Assembly (NCBI RefSeq): GCF_004378255.1
Contig: NZ_SNQG01000004.1
Coordinates: 186,001 to 250,000 of the forward strand
Source of the DNA: Mucilaginibacter phyllosphaerae
GTDB lineage: Bacteria; Bacteroidota; Bacteroidia; Sphingobacteriales; Sphingobacteriaceae
DNA: 64,000 nucleotides
Reading direction: 5' to 3'
A program made the translations under genes and the position numbers. A model generated the notes under the pieces. It was not told the origin of the DNA. It made no database searches and saw nothing but the letters and a program-made list of their open reading frames with translations. This document shows positions 1-9,216 of this stretch, in pieces. Positions within the stretch are counted from its first letter, which is position 1. Every line of letters begins with the position of its first letter.

Positions 1-2
1 CG

Positions 3-1970
3 GCTATTGCAGAAGGTATCGCCTTCCGGATCATTAAAGGCGATGTACCCGAAAGCCTTAAAACTAAAACCGTTTACTCGCTGGATATGGGCGCATTGAT
101 AGCTGGCGCCAAGTACAAAGGCGAATTTGAGGAGCGATTAAAAGCTGTTATTAAAGAAGTGATCCAAAGCGATGGCGAGATTGTGCTGTTTATCGATGAG
201 ATCCACACCCTTGTTGGTGCCGGTGGCGGCGAAGGCGCTATGGATGCCGCAAACATCCTTAAACCGGCCCTGGCACGTGGCGAATTACGTGCCATCGGTG
301 CAACCACACTGAATGAATATCAGAAATATGTGGAGAAGGATAAAGCACTGGAGCGCCGTTTCCAGAAGGTGATGGTGGATGAGCCCGATACTGCCGATGC
401 GATCTCTATCCTGCGTGGTTTAAAAGAACGCTATGAGGCACACCACAAAGTGCGGATAAAAGATGAAGCGATTATAGCCGCTGTAGAAATGTCACAGCGC
501 TATATTTCTGATCGTTTCCTGCCGGATAAAGCGATCGACCTGATGGACGAGGCTGCTTCTAAACTGCGTTTGGAAATGGATTCGGTACCGGAAGCCGTTG
601 ATGAACTGGAACGCCGCATTATGCAGCTGGAGATAGAGCGCGAGGCCATCAAGCGCGAAAAGGATGATAACAAAGTAAAAGACCTGAGCGAAGAGATTGC
701 CAACCTGTCTGCCGGCCGCGATTCGTTGCGTGCCAAATGGCAGGGCGAGAAGGACCTGGTAGATGGCATTAACCAAAAGGTTGAACAGATTGAAAATTAT
801 AAGCTGGAAGCCGAGCAGGCCGAACGCGCAGGTGATTACGGTAAAGTAGCCGAACTGCGCTATGGCACCATTGTAGAAGCGCAGAAAGAAGTTGAACAAC
901 TGAAAACTGCCCTGCTTGAAAACAAGGATGATAGCCGTATGCTGAAAGAGGAAGTTACCGCCGACGATATTGCCGGTGTGGTAAGCCGCTGGACGGGCAT
1001 CCCGGTAAGTAAAATGATCCAGAGCGAGCGTGAGAAGCTGCTTAACCTGGAGGATGAGCTGCACAAACGTGTAGCAGGGCAGGAGGAGGCTATTGAAGCG
1101 ATAAGCGATGCGATACGCCGCAGCCGTGCCGGTTTGCAGGATAAACGCAAGCCTATTGGCTCATTTATATTTTTGGGTACTACGGGTGTAGGTAAAACTG
1201 AATTGGCCAAAGCGCTTGCTGAATATCTTTTTAATGATGAAAATTCATTGGTACGGATAGATATGAGCGAGTATCAGGAACGGCACTCGGTTTCCAGGCT
1301 GATAGGTGCGCCCCCGGGTTATGTGGGTTATGATGAAGGCGGGCAGTTAACAGAGGCCGTTAGGCGCAAGCCCTACAGCGTGGTATTGCTGGATGAGATA
1401 GAAAAAGCGCACCCGGATGTGTTTAACATCCTGTTGCAGGTACTGGATGATGGGCATTTAACGGATAATAAAGGCCGCGTGGTGAATTTTAAGAACACGA
1501 TCATCATCATGACATCTAACATCGGCTCCAATATTATACAGGATAATTTTTCTGCGCTGGAGGATGATAACCGCGAGGAGGTCATCGCCAAAACAAAGAA
1601 TGAGCTGTTTAATTTGCTGAGGCAAACCATCCGCCCCGAGTTTTTAAACAGAATAGACGAGATCATTATGTTTACCCCTTTAAGCAGGGATGAGATAACC
1701 GATATTGTAAAACTGCAGTTTAGGCAGGTACAGCAAACCCTGGCCGAAATGGGTGTTACTATTGATGCATCTGAAGAAGCTTTAGACTGGCTGGCACAGT
1801 TGGGTTACGACCCGCAGTTTGGTGCAAGGCCACTGAAGAGGGTGATCCAGAAGAAAATTCTGAACGAGTTATCAAAACAGATCCTGGCCGGCAAGGTAGA
1901 CAGGGACAGCAAAATAAAGCTGGATATGTTTGACAATAATTTTGTGTTTATGAACGCAGGTGAAAGGTGA
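3..1970 (+). CDS. clpB: Disaggregase chaperone ClpB, 5' end cut off by the window
   Basis: This is an ATP-dependent Hsp100 disaggregase that threads aggregated protein through a hexameric ring, working with DnaK. The reading frame is open from base 3, so the gene begins before the window. The 655 visible residues start inside nucleotide-binding domain 1, just after its Walker A. One sees the NBD1 Walker B (VLFIDEIHTLVG), the arginine-finger region (ALERRFQKV), the long charged coiled-coil middle domain, then NBD2 with Walker A (GTTGVGKTE, about residue 391 of the fragment) and Walker B (VVLLDEIEKAHPDVF). The middle domain separates ClpB from ClpA and ClpX. Full-length ClpB is about 860-870 residues, so roughly 210 are missing at the N-terminus. 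Long antisense frames inside it are shadows. Confidence 0.97.
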   Translation, partial: AIAEGIAFRIIKGDVPESLKTKTVYSLDMGALIAGAKYKGEFEERLKAVIKEVIQSDGEIVLFIDEIHTLVGAGGGEGAMDAANILKPALARGELRAIGATTLNEYQKYVEKDKALERRFQKVMVDEPDTADAISILRGLKERYEAHHKVRIKDEAIIAAVEMSQRYISDRFLPDKAIDLMDEAASKLRLEMDSVPEAVDELERRIMQLEIEREAIKREKDDNKVKDLSEEIANLSAGRDSLRAKWQGEKDLVDGINQKVEQIENYKLEAEQAERAGDYGKVAELRYGTIVEAQKEVEQLKTALLENKDDSRMLKEEVTADDIAGVVSRWTGIPVSKMIQSEREKLLNLEDELHKRVAGQEEAIEAISDAIRRSRAGLQDKRKPIGSFIFLGTTGVGKTELAKALAEYLFNDENSLVRIDMSEYQERHSVSRLIGAPPGYVGYDEGGQLTEAVRRKPYSVVLLDEIEKAHPDVFNILLQVLDDGHLTDNKGRVVNFKNTIIIMTSNIGSNIIQDNFSALEDDNREEVIAKTKNELFNLLRQTIRPEFLNRIDEIIMFTPLSRDEITDIVKLQFRQVQQTLAEMGVTIDASEEALDWLAQLGYDPQFGARPLKRVIQKKILNELSKQILAGKVDRDSKIKLDMFDNNFVFMNAGER

Positions 1971-2030
1971 AAAAATTATGTTAAGTAGGGATCTTGTGGA
2001 ATATTAAATGCTATAAATTCTGGTTAATAC

Positions 2031-2066
2031 AAACAAAAGCTGCATGTGGGCGGCTTTTGTTGTTTT
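2031..2066 (+). terminator. Intrinsic terminator after clpB
   Basis: ACAAAAGC pairs with GCTTTTGT across a 12-nt loop and is followed by TGTTTT. It sits about 60 nt after the clpB stop codon. Confidence 0.7.
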
Positions 2067-2202
2067 AAGGTAGTGGTTCAACAGGTGATAAAAGCTTAAT
2101 AATTAGTTAACAGGATGTGCATAAGTCTTTGTAACTTTTTCAGGAGATTTGAACGTATAATTAAATGCGTGACCAAATATTTCATTTAACCTTAAATTTT
2201 TT

Positions 2203-3819
2203 ATGAATTACTTTACTAAATTAAAACTGCCGATAGTTGTAGCAATGGCTGCCGGTTTGCTTATTACAGGCTGCCAAAAGGCAGAAAGCGTTAAACTGGC
2301 CGGTACAGATGCCGTTGTTTCTGCTAAAGGCAATTTAAAAACAGATGCCGTTTCGTTAACAGAAGGGTTTGAAGTTGGTTCAACCAGCCCTAAAACGGCT
2401 TATGATGTGTCGCCTACGGGTTCATCAAGTGGCGATAATGTTACCTTATCAGGCAAATCATGGAATTTGTATGATGCTTTGATTGGTAATTTAGCTGCTG
2501 ATCAAAGGGCGGGTTCATGGTCGGCACGTATTCGTAACACCGGTAAAATCACCATGCTTTTTGATGTAACTACCGGTATCAGCACCGTAACATTAAAATC
2601 GGCAACCTACAGTGGCGATGCTGCAAGTACCTGGGGCTTATTTTATTCGGTAAATGGCGGCAGCAGCTGGGTACAATCAGGTGCTAATGTTACCACTACA
2701 TCAACCCTTGCGCTGCAAACATTCACCATTACCCAAACCGGTAATGTGCGTTTAGAGATCCGTAAGTTAAGTGGCGGCAGCAGCCGTATCAATATAGATG
2801 ATATCACTATTAATGATAACGGCGGCAGCACAGGTGGCGGCGGCGGTACCGTTATTACCGGCAAAAAGTTTTTGTTTGATGCCAGCCATTTAGAAAATGC
2901 AGGCAGCGCCGACTGGCAGATAGATGCTGACGGTACCGAAAACGTTGCATCATACACAGGCGGCACAACCGTAGAATTAAAAGCACAGCGCTACCCAACA
3001 CCATCATACACCGGCATTACCTCTTCAACTGCCGAAACTTACTGGACGGGCGGAATGTCTGCCTGGGCGGTAGAACTGGTAAAAAAAGGCGAACTGGTAG
3101 AATCATTGCCAAGCGGTACAGCTTTAACTTATGGTAACAGCTCAAACGTGCAGGATTTAAGCAATTATGATGTGTTTGTAGTTGTAGAGCCAAATCGCTT
3201 ATTTACAGCTGCCGAGAAAATCGCTATCATGAATTTTGTGGCTAACGGCGGCGGCCTGGTAATGGTGGCCGATCATACCGCAGCAACTACTGCAGGCACA
3301 GATGCCAACGGCTATAATCCATCAGACCGCGACGGCGACGGGTACGATTCGCCGCGTGTTTGGAATGACCTGATGACCAACAACGGTATCAATAACAACA
3401 ACCCCTTTGGTTTTACGGTTAACTACGTTGATATTAGCGAAAAACCAAGCAGCAATGTTTATACGGGCACCAACGCCAATGCTGCCAAAGTGCTTAACGG
3501 CGCAGCAGGTACGGCTTCAAAACTGGCATTTTACAATGGGTCTACAGCTACATTAACGCCGGCTAATAATGCCAACGTACAAGGCTTGTTCTGGCGCAGT
3601 ACCTCAACCAATGGTGGCACCACAGGCGTAATGGCTTTGTTATCTACCTATGGCAGCGGCAGGATATTTTTTGTAGGCGATAGCTCACCATCTGACGACG
3701 GTACGGGCGATACCAATGATAATTTGTTCAACGGCTGGTCTGGCGATGCACCATCGGGTTATACCTCGCATCCGGCCCTGCACTTAAACGGTGCCTTATG
3801 GGCGGCAAAGGCGCAATAA
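2203..3819 (+). CDS. Secreted lipoprotein with a beta-sandwich-like N-half and a glutamine-amidotransferase-like C-half
   Basis: I do not recognise a characterised function. The protein has 538 residues. It opens with a lipoprotein signal peptide (lipobox LITGC, cysteine at about residue 24), so it should be anchored in the envelope. Residues about 45-200 look like a serine/threonine-rich beta domain of the kind appended to secreted enzymes. A short glycine-rich linker (about residues 207-215) follows. The C-terminal half begins KKFLFDASHLENAG and contains a segment (VFVVVEPNRLF, then FVANGGGLVMVADH) resembling ThuA/DUF4350-type proteins with a class I glutamine-amidotransferase-like fold. 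Such domains usually lack the catalytic cysteine, and I see none at the nucleophile turn. The gene stands alone between two terminators. It may bind or process a carbohydrate, but that is only inference. Confidence 0.75.
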   Translation: MNYFTKLKLPIVVAMAAGLLITGCQKAESVKLAGTDAVVSAKGNLKTDAVSLTEGFEVGSTSPKTAYDVSPTGSSSGDNVTLSGKSWNLYDALIGNLAADQRAGSWSARIRNTGKITMLFDVTTGISTVTLKSATYSGDAASTWGLFYSVNGGSSWVQSGANVTTTSTLALQTFTITQTGNVRLEIRKLSGGSSRINIDDITINDNGGSTGGGGGTVITGKKFLFDASHLENAGSADWQIDADGTENVASYTGGTTVELKAQRYPTPSYTGITSSTAETYWTGGMSAWAVELVKKGELVESLPSGTALTYGNSSNVQDLSNYDVFVVVEPNRLFTAAEKIAIMNFVANGGGLVMVADHTAATTAGTDANGYNPSDRDGDGYDSPRVWNDLMTNNGINNNNPFGFTVNYVDISEKPSSNVYTGTNANAAKVLNGAAGTASKLAFYNGSTATLTPANNANVQGLFWRSTSTNGGTTGVMALLSTYGSGRIFFVGDSSPSDDGTGDTNDNLFNGWSGDAPSGYTSHPALHLNGALWAAKAQ

Positions 3820-3845
3820 TAAAGCTTTAAGTAGTAATACAATTT

Positions 3846-3884
3846 AAAAGCAGCGGTGAGGATAATTCCACCGCTGCTTTTTTG
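3846..3884 (+). terminator. Intrinsic terminator
   Basis: GCAGCGGTG pairs with CACCGCTGC, extended by flanking A/T pairs, and ends in a run of six T. It closes the lipoprotein gene at 2203-3819. Confidence 0.85.
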
Positions 3885-3984
3885 TATCAGCTTATTCTGC
3901 TTTAAAAACTAAATCAAAACAAGCTGGCATAGTTTTGGGTTGATTAGGTACAGTCTTTATCACACCAAAATAAACGCTACGATC

Positions 3985-4329
3985 ATGAAAAATTTTGAAA
4001 CTTTAGTTGACGCTACTAACGACCTTACAAAAAGGGGATATACTGCAAATTTAAGCCTTGAAGGCGACACCATAGATGATAAATCGCAGGATGTACACAT
4101 GGCTGCAGAAGATTTTGAGATAGATGAATTTTACCGTTTCGAGGGGCAGAGCAACCCGTCGGATATGTCTATCGTTTATGCTATCAGTTCAGCCAAATAT
4201 AATCTTAAAGGCATCCTGATAAATGCCTACGGTACTTATGCAGATGATAGTTCATCTGCCATTGCAGCTAAATTACACCATCATCAGGTTAGCGATAATC
4301 TGCACGGTGCAGACAGGCCCACCGAATAA
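3985..4329 (+). CDS. Small acidic conserved hypothetical protein
   Basis: This is a 114-residue acidic soluble protein with no signal peptide or membrane segment. I chose the ATG at 3985 (protein MKNFETLVDATNDL) over the in-frame ATG at 3940 because the extra 15 residues look non-coding and the later start begins the conserved-looking part. Proteins of this appearance (DATNDLTKRGYTANL near the start, then YAISSAKYNLKGILINAYG) are common in Bacteroidota. They are sometimes labelled phosphoribosylpyrophosphate synthetase in databases, which I think is wrong because no PRPP-binding motif is visible. Function unknown. It lies between two terminators as a single-gene unit. Confidence 0.75.
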   Translation: MKNFETLVDATNDLTKRGYTANLSLEGDTIDDKSQDVHMAAEDFEIDEFYRFEGQSNPSDMSIVYAISSAKYNLKGILINAYGTYADDSSSAIAAKLHHHQVSDNLHGADRPTE

Positions 4330-4341
4330 CAAGTAAAACTT

Positions 4342-4400
4342 AAAAGTTAAAATTCGAAAGCTTTGCAGGCGACATGCAAAGCTTTTGAATTTTGACTTTT
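4342..4400. terminator. Bidirectional terminator between convergent genes
   Basis: GAAAGCTTTGCA and TGCAAAGCTTTTG form a stem around a 7-nt loop. The pairing extends outward through AAAAGTTAAAATTC on the left and GAATTTTGACTTTT on the right. A-runs and T-runs on both sides would let it stop both convergent transcripts. Confidence 0.75.
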
Positions 4401-4958
4401 TTACTTTAGAAGCAAAGCCAAAAGCTTTCTTCCTCTTGATTGTATGGCCGGGCCGCCGCTCTGCATCATAAATTTTACCTGGTTAGTCAGTTCTTCTTTT
4501 ATCCAGTCGTGCCGGTGGCATAAATAATATAAGGTATCAGCCGCAAATACTTTAACGGCTACCCTCACTTCGGGGTCTATCATCCAGTCGAAGCATTTTT
4601 CAATTACGATATCAAGGTTTATTACGGCTAATTTTTCTTTAACAAGTTGCGGTGCTGCGGGTGCTGCCAGGTGCATCATAATGCGTGTATAATGCCGTTT
4701 ACAGCTTTGGTTGGTAACATCGCCCATACGCTTTACTAAATAGGGGATGTTATGCACATAGTATTCCGGGCAGCTTAGTAAGGTGGTATCCAACAGCCAG
4801 GCGGCCCTGAAACCAACCTGCTTATCAGGATGAAAGGTAAGATCTATAAGCCTGTCAATGTCAAAACCCTGATCGCGTAAGGTAACCGATAACTGTTTGA
4901 TAAATCCTTTGGTATGGTTGGTGCTTAGGTTTTTAATCAGTTGATCTGGTGTGAGCAT
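4401..4958 (-). CDS. HEAT-like helical repeat protein, hypothetical
   Basis: This 185-residue soluble protein appears all-helical. Repeated units resemble HEAT or ARM repeats, for example HPDKQVGFRAAWLLD, then DVTNQSCKRHYTRIMMHL and DPEVRVAVKVFAADTLYYL, each a helix pair with conserved hydrophobic spacing. Such scaffolds usually bind proteins or nucleic acids; DNA glycosylases of the AlkD type share the fold, but I see no reason to assign that activity. No signal peptide is present. It is transcribed alone on the minus strand and converges on the gene at 3985. Function unknown. Confidence 0.75.
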   Translation of the reverse strand: MLTPDQLIKNLSTNHTKGFIKQLSVTLRDQGFDIDRLIDLTFHPDKQVGFRAAWLLDTTLLSCPEYYVHNIPYLVKRMGDVTNQSCKRHYTRIMMHLAAPAAPQLVKEKLAVINLDIVIEKCFDWMIDPEVRVAVKVFAADTLYYLCHRHDWIKEELTNQVKFMMQSGGPAIQSRGRKLLALLLK

Positions 4959-5131
4959 TGCTTATTACAAATATAAATTTATAAAAACTTTGTTTAGCCG
5001 TAGCTGCTTTATTTATAAATAGCAATGTTACGCCCGTGCAGAAAAATAACTGTAGCCAATACAGTGCTTTTAGCTAAACAATGGTTATTATAATTGTATT
5101 TGCAAATGGATGTTTAAAACTTTACACCAAT

Positions 5132-5165
5132 TTTGCACCTTGGCATAGTAAAAATTATACATTTG
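5132..5165 (+). promoter_or_regulatory. Bacteroidota-type promoter candidate for the M16 peptidase pair
   Basis: A TTTG at 5132-5135 and TACATTTG at 5158-5165 match the Bacteroidota consensus (TTTG ... TAnnTTTG) with a 22-nt spacer, slightly longer than the usual 19-21. The ATG lies 25 nt downstream. Confidence 0.5.
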
Positions 5166-5190
5166 CCTACCGTTAATTTATAGTTACTAC

Positions 5191-6459
5191 ATGGTTAAAT
5201 TTAATCGCTTTACACTTGCCAATGGCCTGCGCGTTATTGTGCATGAAGATAGTACTACCCCGATGGCCGTGCTTAATATTCTTTACGATGTTGGTGCACG
5301 CGATGAAAACCCCGAGCAAACCGGTTTTGCGCACTTGTTTGAGCACCTGATGTTCGGCGGATCTGTAAACATACCTAATTATGACGGCCCCTTGCAACGC
5401 GTAGGCGGCGAAAACAACGCCTTTACCAGCAACGATATTACCAACTATTACATTACCCTGCCGTCTGCTAATTTAGAGACCGCCTTCTGGTTGGAGAGCG
5501 ACCGCATGTTAAACCTTGCCTTTAGCGAAAAAAGCCTGGAGGTACAGCGTAATGTAGTGATAGAAGAGTTTAAGCAGCGTTACCTTAACCAGCCCTACGG
5601 CGATGTTTGGTTAAAATTACGGCCTATGGTTTATAAAAGCCATCCTTACCAATGGGCAACCATAGGTAAAACCATAAAACATATAGAGGATGCAAAGATA
5701 GAGGATGTGAAGGCCTTTTTTAAAAAGCATTACAACCCGCAAAATGCGATTATGGTTGTTGGGGGTGATGTAAAAACAGAAGATATAAAAGCGATGGCAC
5801 AAAAGTGGTTCGGGCAGATCCCTCCCGGCGAAAAATATGTGCGCAGCCTGCCGCACGAGCAGCCCCAGCACGAGGAACGCCGCGAAACCATGACCGCCAA
5901 AGTGCCGCTTAATGATGTGTATATCGCTTTCCAGATGGAAGGACGCCTGGATGATAGTTATTACGCTGTAGAGCTGATGTCTGATATCCTGTCGCGCGGG
6001 CATTCATCGCGTTTGTATCGCAGTTTAATTAAAGAGAAGCAATTGTTTAGCGAGGTGCATGCCTACATTACCGGCAGCCTGGATAAAGGCATGTTTGTGC
6101 TGGAAGGTAAACCCCTGGATGGTATTAGCACTGATCAGGCTGAAGAAGCCTTGTGGCAGGAAGTAGAGCGTTTAAAGCAGGAAGAGATACCCGCTGATGA
6201 ACTGACCAAGGTGAAGAACAAAACAGAATCAACCATGGTGTTCTCAGAAATGTCGCTGTTAGACAAGGCCATGAACCTGGCGTTTTATGAACTGATGGGT
6301 GATGCGGACGATTTTAATAAAGAGTCGGCCAGGTACTTGGCGGTTACAGCTGCACAAATTAAACAACAGGCCAATCTTATCTTCAGAAAAGATAACTCAT
6401 CAACACTTATATACCTTGCAGAACGCGTTAACGAACCTGTGCACATTATTAGTGAATAA
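5191..6459 (+). CDS. M16 family zinc metallopeptidase, active subunit
   Basis: This 422-residue protein is a pitrilysin/processing-peptidase-like metalloendopeptidase. The inverted zinc motif HxxEH is present as H48-L-F-E51-H52. A downstream metal-ligand glutamate is expected in the VVIEEF stretch (E125 or E126). The N-terminal strand NGLRVIVHED and the C-terminal R/Y-type domain fit the family. No clear signal peptide is seen, so it is probably cytoplasmic. The next gene, 76 nt downstream on the same strand, encodes a homologous protein lacking the zinc motif. This is the classic arrangement of an active and an inactive half that assemble as a heterodimer around the substrate, as in mitochondrial MPP and bacterial paired M16B peptidases. 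Confidence 0.93.
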   Translation: MVKFNRFTLANGLRVIVHEDSTTPMAVLNILYDVGARDENPEQTGFAHLFEHLMFGGSVNIPNYDGPLQRVGGENNAFTSNDITNYYITLPSANLETAFWLESDRMLNLAFSEKSLEVQRNVVIEEFKQRYLNQPYGDVWLKLRPMVYKSHPYQWATIGKTIKHIEDAKIEDVKAFFKKHYNPQNAIMVVGGDVKTEDIKAMAQKWFGQIPPGEKYVRSLPHEQPQHEERRETMTAKVPLNDVYIAFQMEGRLDDSYYAVELMSDILSRGHSSRLYRSLIKEKQLFSEVHAYITGSLDKGMFVLEGKPLDGISTDQAEEALWQEVERLKQEEIPADELTKVKNKTESTMVFSEMSLLDKAMNLAFYELMGDADDFNKESARYLAVTAAQIKQQANLIFRKDNSSTLIYLAERVNEPVHIISE

Positions 6460-6535
6460 GCAACCTGTTTGAATTGTTTGAGCCGTAAGCCAGAGGTAAC
6501 TCACATGGCGATGGCGTAATTGATACCATAACTCC

Positions 6536-7819
6536 ATGAATATACTCGATAGAAAAACACCCCCGCAATTTAACGGGGTAGAGAATATAAACCTGATACA
6601 CCCGCAAAGCAGCAAGCTGGATAACGGCTGTAACTTATTCACCTTTAATTCCGGCGGGCAGGAGTTGGTACGGATAGAATGGATCTTTGCCAATTTGCGT
6701 TTCGACCCTAAAAAACCTTTGCTTAATGTAGCGGTAAATACCATGCTGAACGATGGTACAAGCACGCTTACAGCCGCGCAAATTGCTGATAAGATTGATT
6801 TTTACGGTGCTTTTTTACAGGTAGATTACGGGTACGATAATTCGCAGGTAACCTTGTACACGCTAACCAAGCACCTGCAATCAACCCTGCCGGTAATCAA
6901 AGAGATCCTGACGGATTCGATCTTCCCGGAGAAAGAGCTGGAAACCTATATCCGCAATCAGCAGCAAAAGCTGCAGGTTAGCCTGCAAAAAAATGATGTA
7001 GTTGCCCGCCGTACTTTTAACAAGGCAATATTTGGCCCAACCATCTATGGCTCGGCAGCCGAACCGGATGATTTTAAATCCCTGAAAAGGGAAGATCTGC
7101 AGGCGCATTATAAAGAAATGTACCAGGCCGGCAACTGTACCATTATCATCGCCGGTAAAGCAGGGCAGGAGGTAATAAACGCCGTTACCGAAACATTTAG
7201 CGGTACCTGGGGCAAAGAAACGGTTGCAGCAGATACTTTGCAGCCCGCATTAAACCCGGTTGCAGACCGTTTTATTTATGTTGAAAAGGCAGAAGCGCTG
7301 CAGTCGGCCATACGCATAGGTATGCCCTTTATTAACCGTACCCATCCGGATTTTCCTGCCCTGCAGGTTTTAAACACGGTGTTAGGCGGATACTTCGGAT
7401 CAAGGTTAATGGCAAACATACGCGAGGATAAAGGCTATACTTATGGCATAGGCTCGGGCTTAACATCATTTAAACAAGCCGGGTCATTTTTTATTGCATC
7501 AGAGGTTGGCGCCGATGTATGCAGGGCGGCTGTTGCCGAGATAGAGAAAGAAGTAAATTTGCTGAAAACCGAGCTGATCCCCGATGAAGAATTATCGTTG
7601 GTACGCAACTTTATGCTGGGGTCGCTTTTGGGCAGCCTGGAGAATGTGCTGTCGCATGCCGACAAATTCAAAAACCTGTATTTTGCAGATTTAGATTATG
7701 ATTACTACGAGCGTTACACCCAAACGGTAAAGCACATCACCGCCGAAGAACTACAGGCACTGGCCAATAAGTACTTTAATTTTGATGACTTTTACAAAGT
7801 AATAGTTGGGAAATATTAA
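6536..7819 (+). CDS. M16 family peptidase, non-catalytic partner
   Basis: This 427-residue protein is a paralogue of the upstream peptidase. It has no HxxEH; the corresponding region reads AVNTMLNDGTST. It retains the C-terminal substrate-binding segment with NIREDKGYTYGIGSG, the R/Y pair that orients substrate in M16B enzymes. It most likely forms the partner half of a heterodimer with the product of 5191-6459. The two genes appear to be one operon, with a strong terminator after this gene. There is no sign of decay, so the missing zinc site is a family trait and not a mutation. Confidence 0.92.
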   Translation: MNILDRKTPPQFNGVENINLIHPQSSKLDNGCNLFTFNSGGQELVRIEWIFANLRFDPKKPLLNVAVNTMLNDGTSTLTAAQIADKIDFYGAFLQVDYGYDNSQVTLYTLTKHLQSTLPVIKEILTDSIFPEKELETYIRNQQQKLQVSLQKNDVVARRTFNKAIFGPTIYGSAAEPDDFKSLKREDLQAHYKEMYQAGNCTIIIAGKAGQEVINAVTETFSGTWGKETVAADTLQPALNPVADRFIYVEKAEALQSAIRIGMPFINRTHPDFPALQVLNTVLGGYFGSRLMANIREDKGYTYGIGSGLTSFKQAGSFFIASEVGADVCRAAVAEIEKEVNLLKTELIPDEELSLVRNFMLGSLLGSLENVLSHADKFKNLYFADLDYDYYERYTQTVKHITAEELQALANKYFNFDDFYKVIVGKY

Positions 7820-7843
7820 TAAATAATATCAGGAATAAAGCAA

Positions 7844-7876
7844 GAAGAGCCGGGATAGATCCCGGCTCTTTTTGCT
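7844..7876. terminator. Strong intrinsic terminator between convergent genes
   Basis: AAGAGCCGGGAT and ATCCCGGCTCTT form a perfect 12-bp stem with a 2-nt loop, followed by TTTTT. The A-run on the other side could also serve the minus-strand gene. Confidence 0.9.
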
Positions 7877-7891
7877 TTATATTTACATTTC

Positions 7892-8977
7892 TTAAATATA
7901 TTTCGTCCCAAACTTATTTTTTACGTCGGCAACAACCTGCTTAATGTTTTGCTCCTGGTCGCGCGGGCATATCAGCAGGGAATTGTTTGATTCTACCACG
8001 ATGTAATCATGCAGCCCCTGCAGTATCACCAGTTTATCGCCGGGTACGTTTACCATACAATTGCTGCTATCGTACATAATCACCTTTTCTGCCGGGATAA
8101 CGGCATTGCCTACATAATCTTTATCGGCAAGCTGGTAAATGGATGCCCAGGTACCCAGGTCGCTCCACCCAAATTCTGATGGCAGCACATAAACATTTGA
8201 TGCTTTTTCCATAATACCATAATCAATAGAAATATTGATACAGCGCTGGTAAACCTTGTGCACAAATGCCTTTTCTTCATCGGTATTGTAAACAGACCGT
8301 GCTTCGGCAAATATCTCGTGCATCTCTGGCAGGTAGCTGTCAAATGATTGCACAATTGCCTTTGCAGACCATACAAAGATACCGGCGTTCCACAAAAAGT
8401 CGCCGCTTTGAATAAACGTTTTGGCAATCTCTACAGTGGGTTTTTCGGTAAAAGTTTTTACTTTATGAAAATCCTCATTAAGGGTTTGGTCGGTGTATTG
8501 GATATATCCGTAACCGGTATCCGGCCTTGACGGTTTGATGCCCAGTGTTATCAGGCAATTATTGTCTGTTGCTGTTTTTAATGATTTTTCAATCGTGTTA
8601 ACAAATGCAGCCTCATCCAGTATCAGGTGGTCAGACGGTGCCACAACAATAGCAGCATCCGGGTTTAGGCTTTCTATTTTAAAACAGCCGTATGCCACGC
8701 AGGGGGCGGTGTTACGCATTACAGGCTCGGTCAGTATCTGCTGGTCGGCCATATCTGGCAACTGCTCTTTTACCAGGCCGGTGTAGTTTTCGTTGGTAAC
8801 AACGTATATGTTTTCTTTAGGGCAAACTTTCAGGAAACGCTCGTAGGTATTTTGTATAAGCGTTTTACCGGTGCCCAGTATATCAATAAACTGTTTTGGG
8901 TACGATGTTCTGCTGATTGGCCAAAAACGGCTGCCAATCCCGCCAGCCATAATAATGGCATAATAATTTTTATTCAT
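7892..8977 (-). CDS. Mannose-1-phosphate guanylyltransferase
   Basis: This 361-residue enzyme makes GDP-mannose from mannose-1-phosphate and GTP, feeding glycan and exopolysaccharide synthesis. The nucleotidyltransferase signature is at the N-terminus (MAGGIGSRFWPISR, then PKQF), followed by PSDHLI and a FTEKP motif. The length matches the monofunctional guanylyltransferase; the C-terminal phosphomannose isomerase cupin found in bifunctional ManC is absent. It is a single gene divergent from recQ. A related sugar-nucleotide transferase is possible, but LWNAGIFVW and the PSDH segment are typical of GDP-mannose enzymes. Confidence 0.93.
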   Translation of the reverse strand: MNKNYYAIIMAGGIGSRFWPISRTSYPKQFIDILGTGKTLIQNTYERFLKVCPKENIYVVTNENYTGLVKEQLPDMADQQILTEPVMRNTAPCVAYGCFKIESLNPDAAIVVAPSDHLILDEAAFVNTIEKSLKTATDNNCLITLGIKPSRPDTGYGYIQYTDQTLNEDFHKVKTFTEKPTVEIAKTFIQSGDFLWNAGIFVWSAKAIVQSFDSYLPEMHEIFAEARSVYNTDEEKAFVHKVYQRCINISIDYGIMEKASNVYVLPSEFGWSDLGTWASIYQLADKDYVGNAVIPAEKVIMYDSSNCMVNVPGDKLVILQGLHDYIVVESNNSLLICPRDQEQNIKQVVADVKNKFGTKYI

Positions 8978-9216
8978 CTTATAAGTTGTAGATTTTAATT
9001 TGGCAAATCCAGGCTAAATATGTGTATAAGTTTGTAAATTTAATATCAGGTAAAACTAAAATATTTCATCCGGTATCTAACCATTTTTAAAAGAGATAAA
9101 TAAACAAATTGTTTTTAATCAAATAATCATTTTAGTATAAAATTTTTAACAAAATGGACCGTTTATTTATAAAATTTTGTTATTTTGAACCATAATTCCA
9201 AACGTACAAGTAAATA

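Noticed and set aside
492..1064. 190-residue open frame antisense to clpB
   Set aside because: It lies in the wobble-aligned shadow of a conserved chaperone gene and has no family features, so it is a codon-bias artefact.
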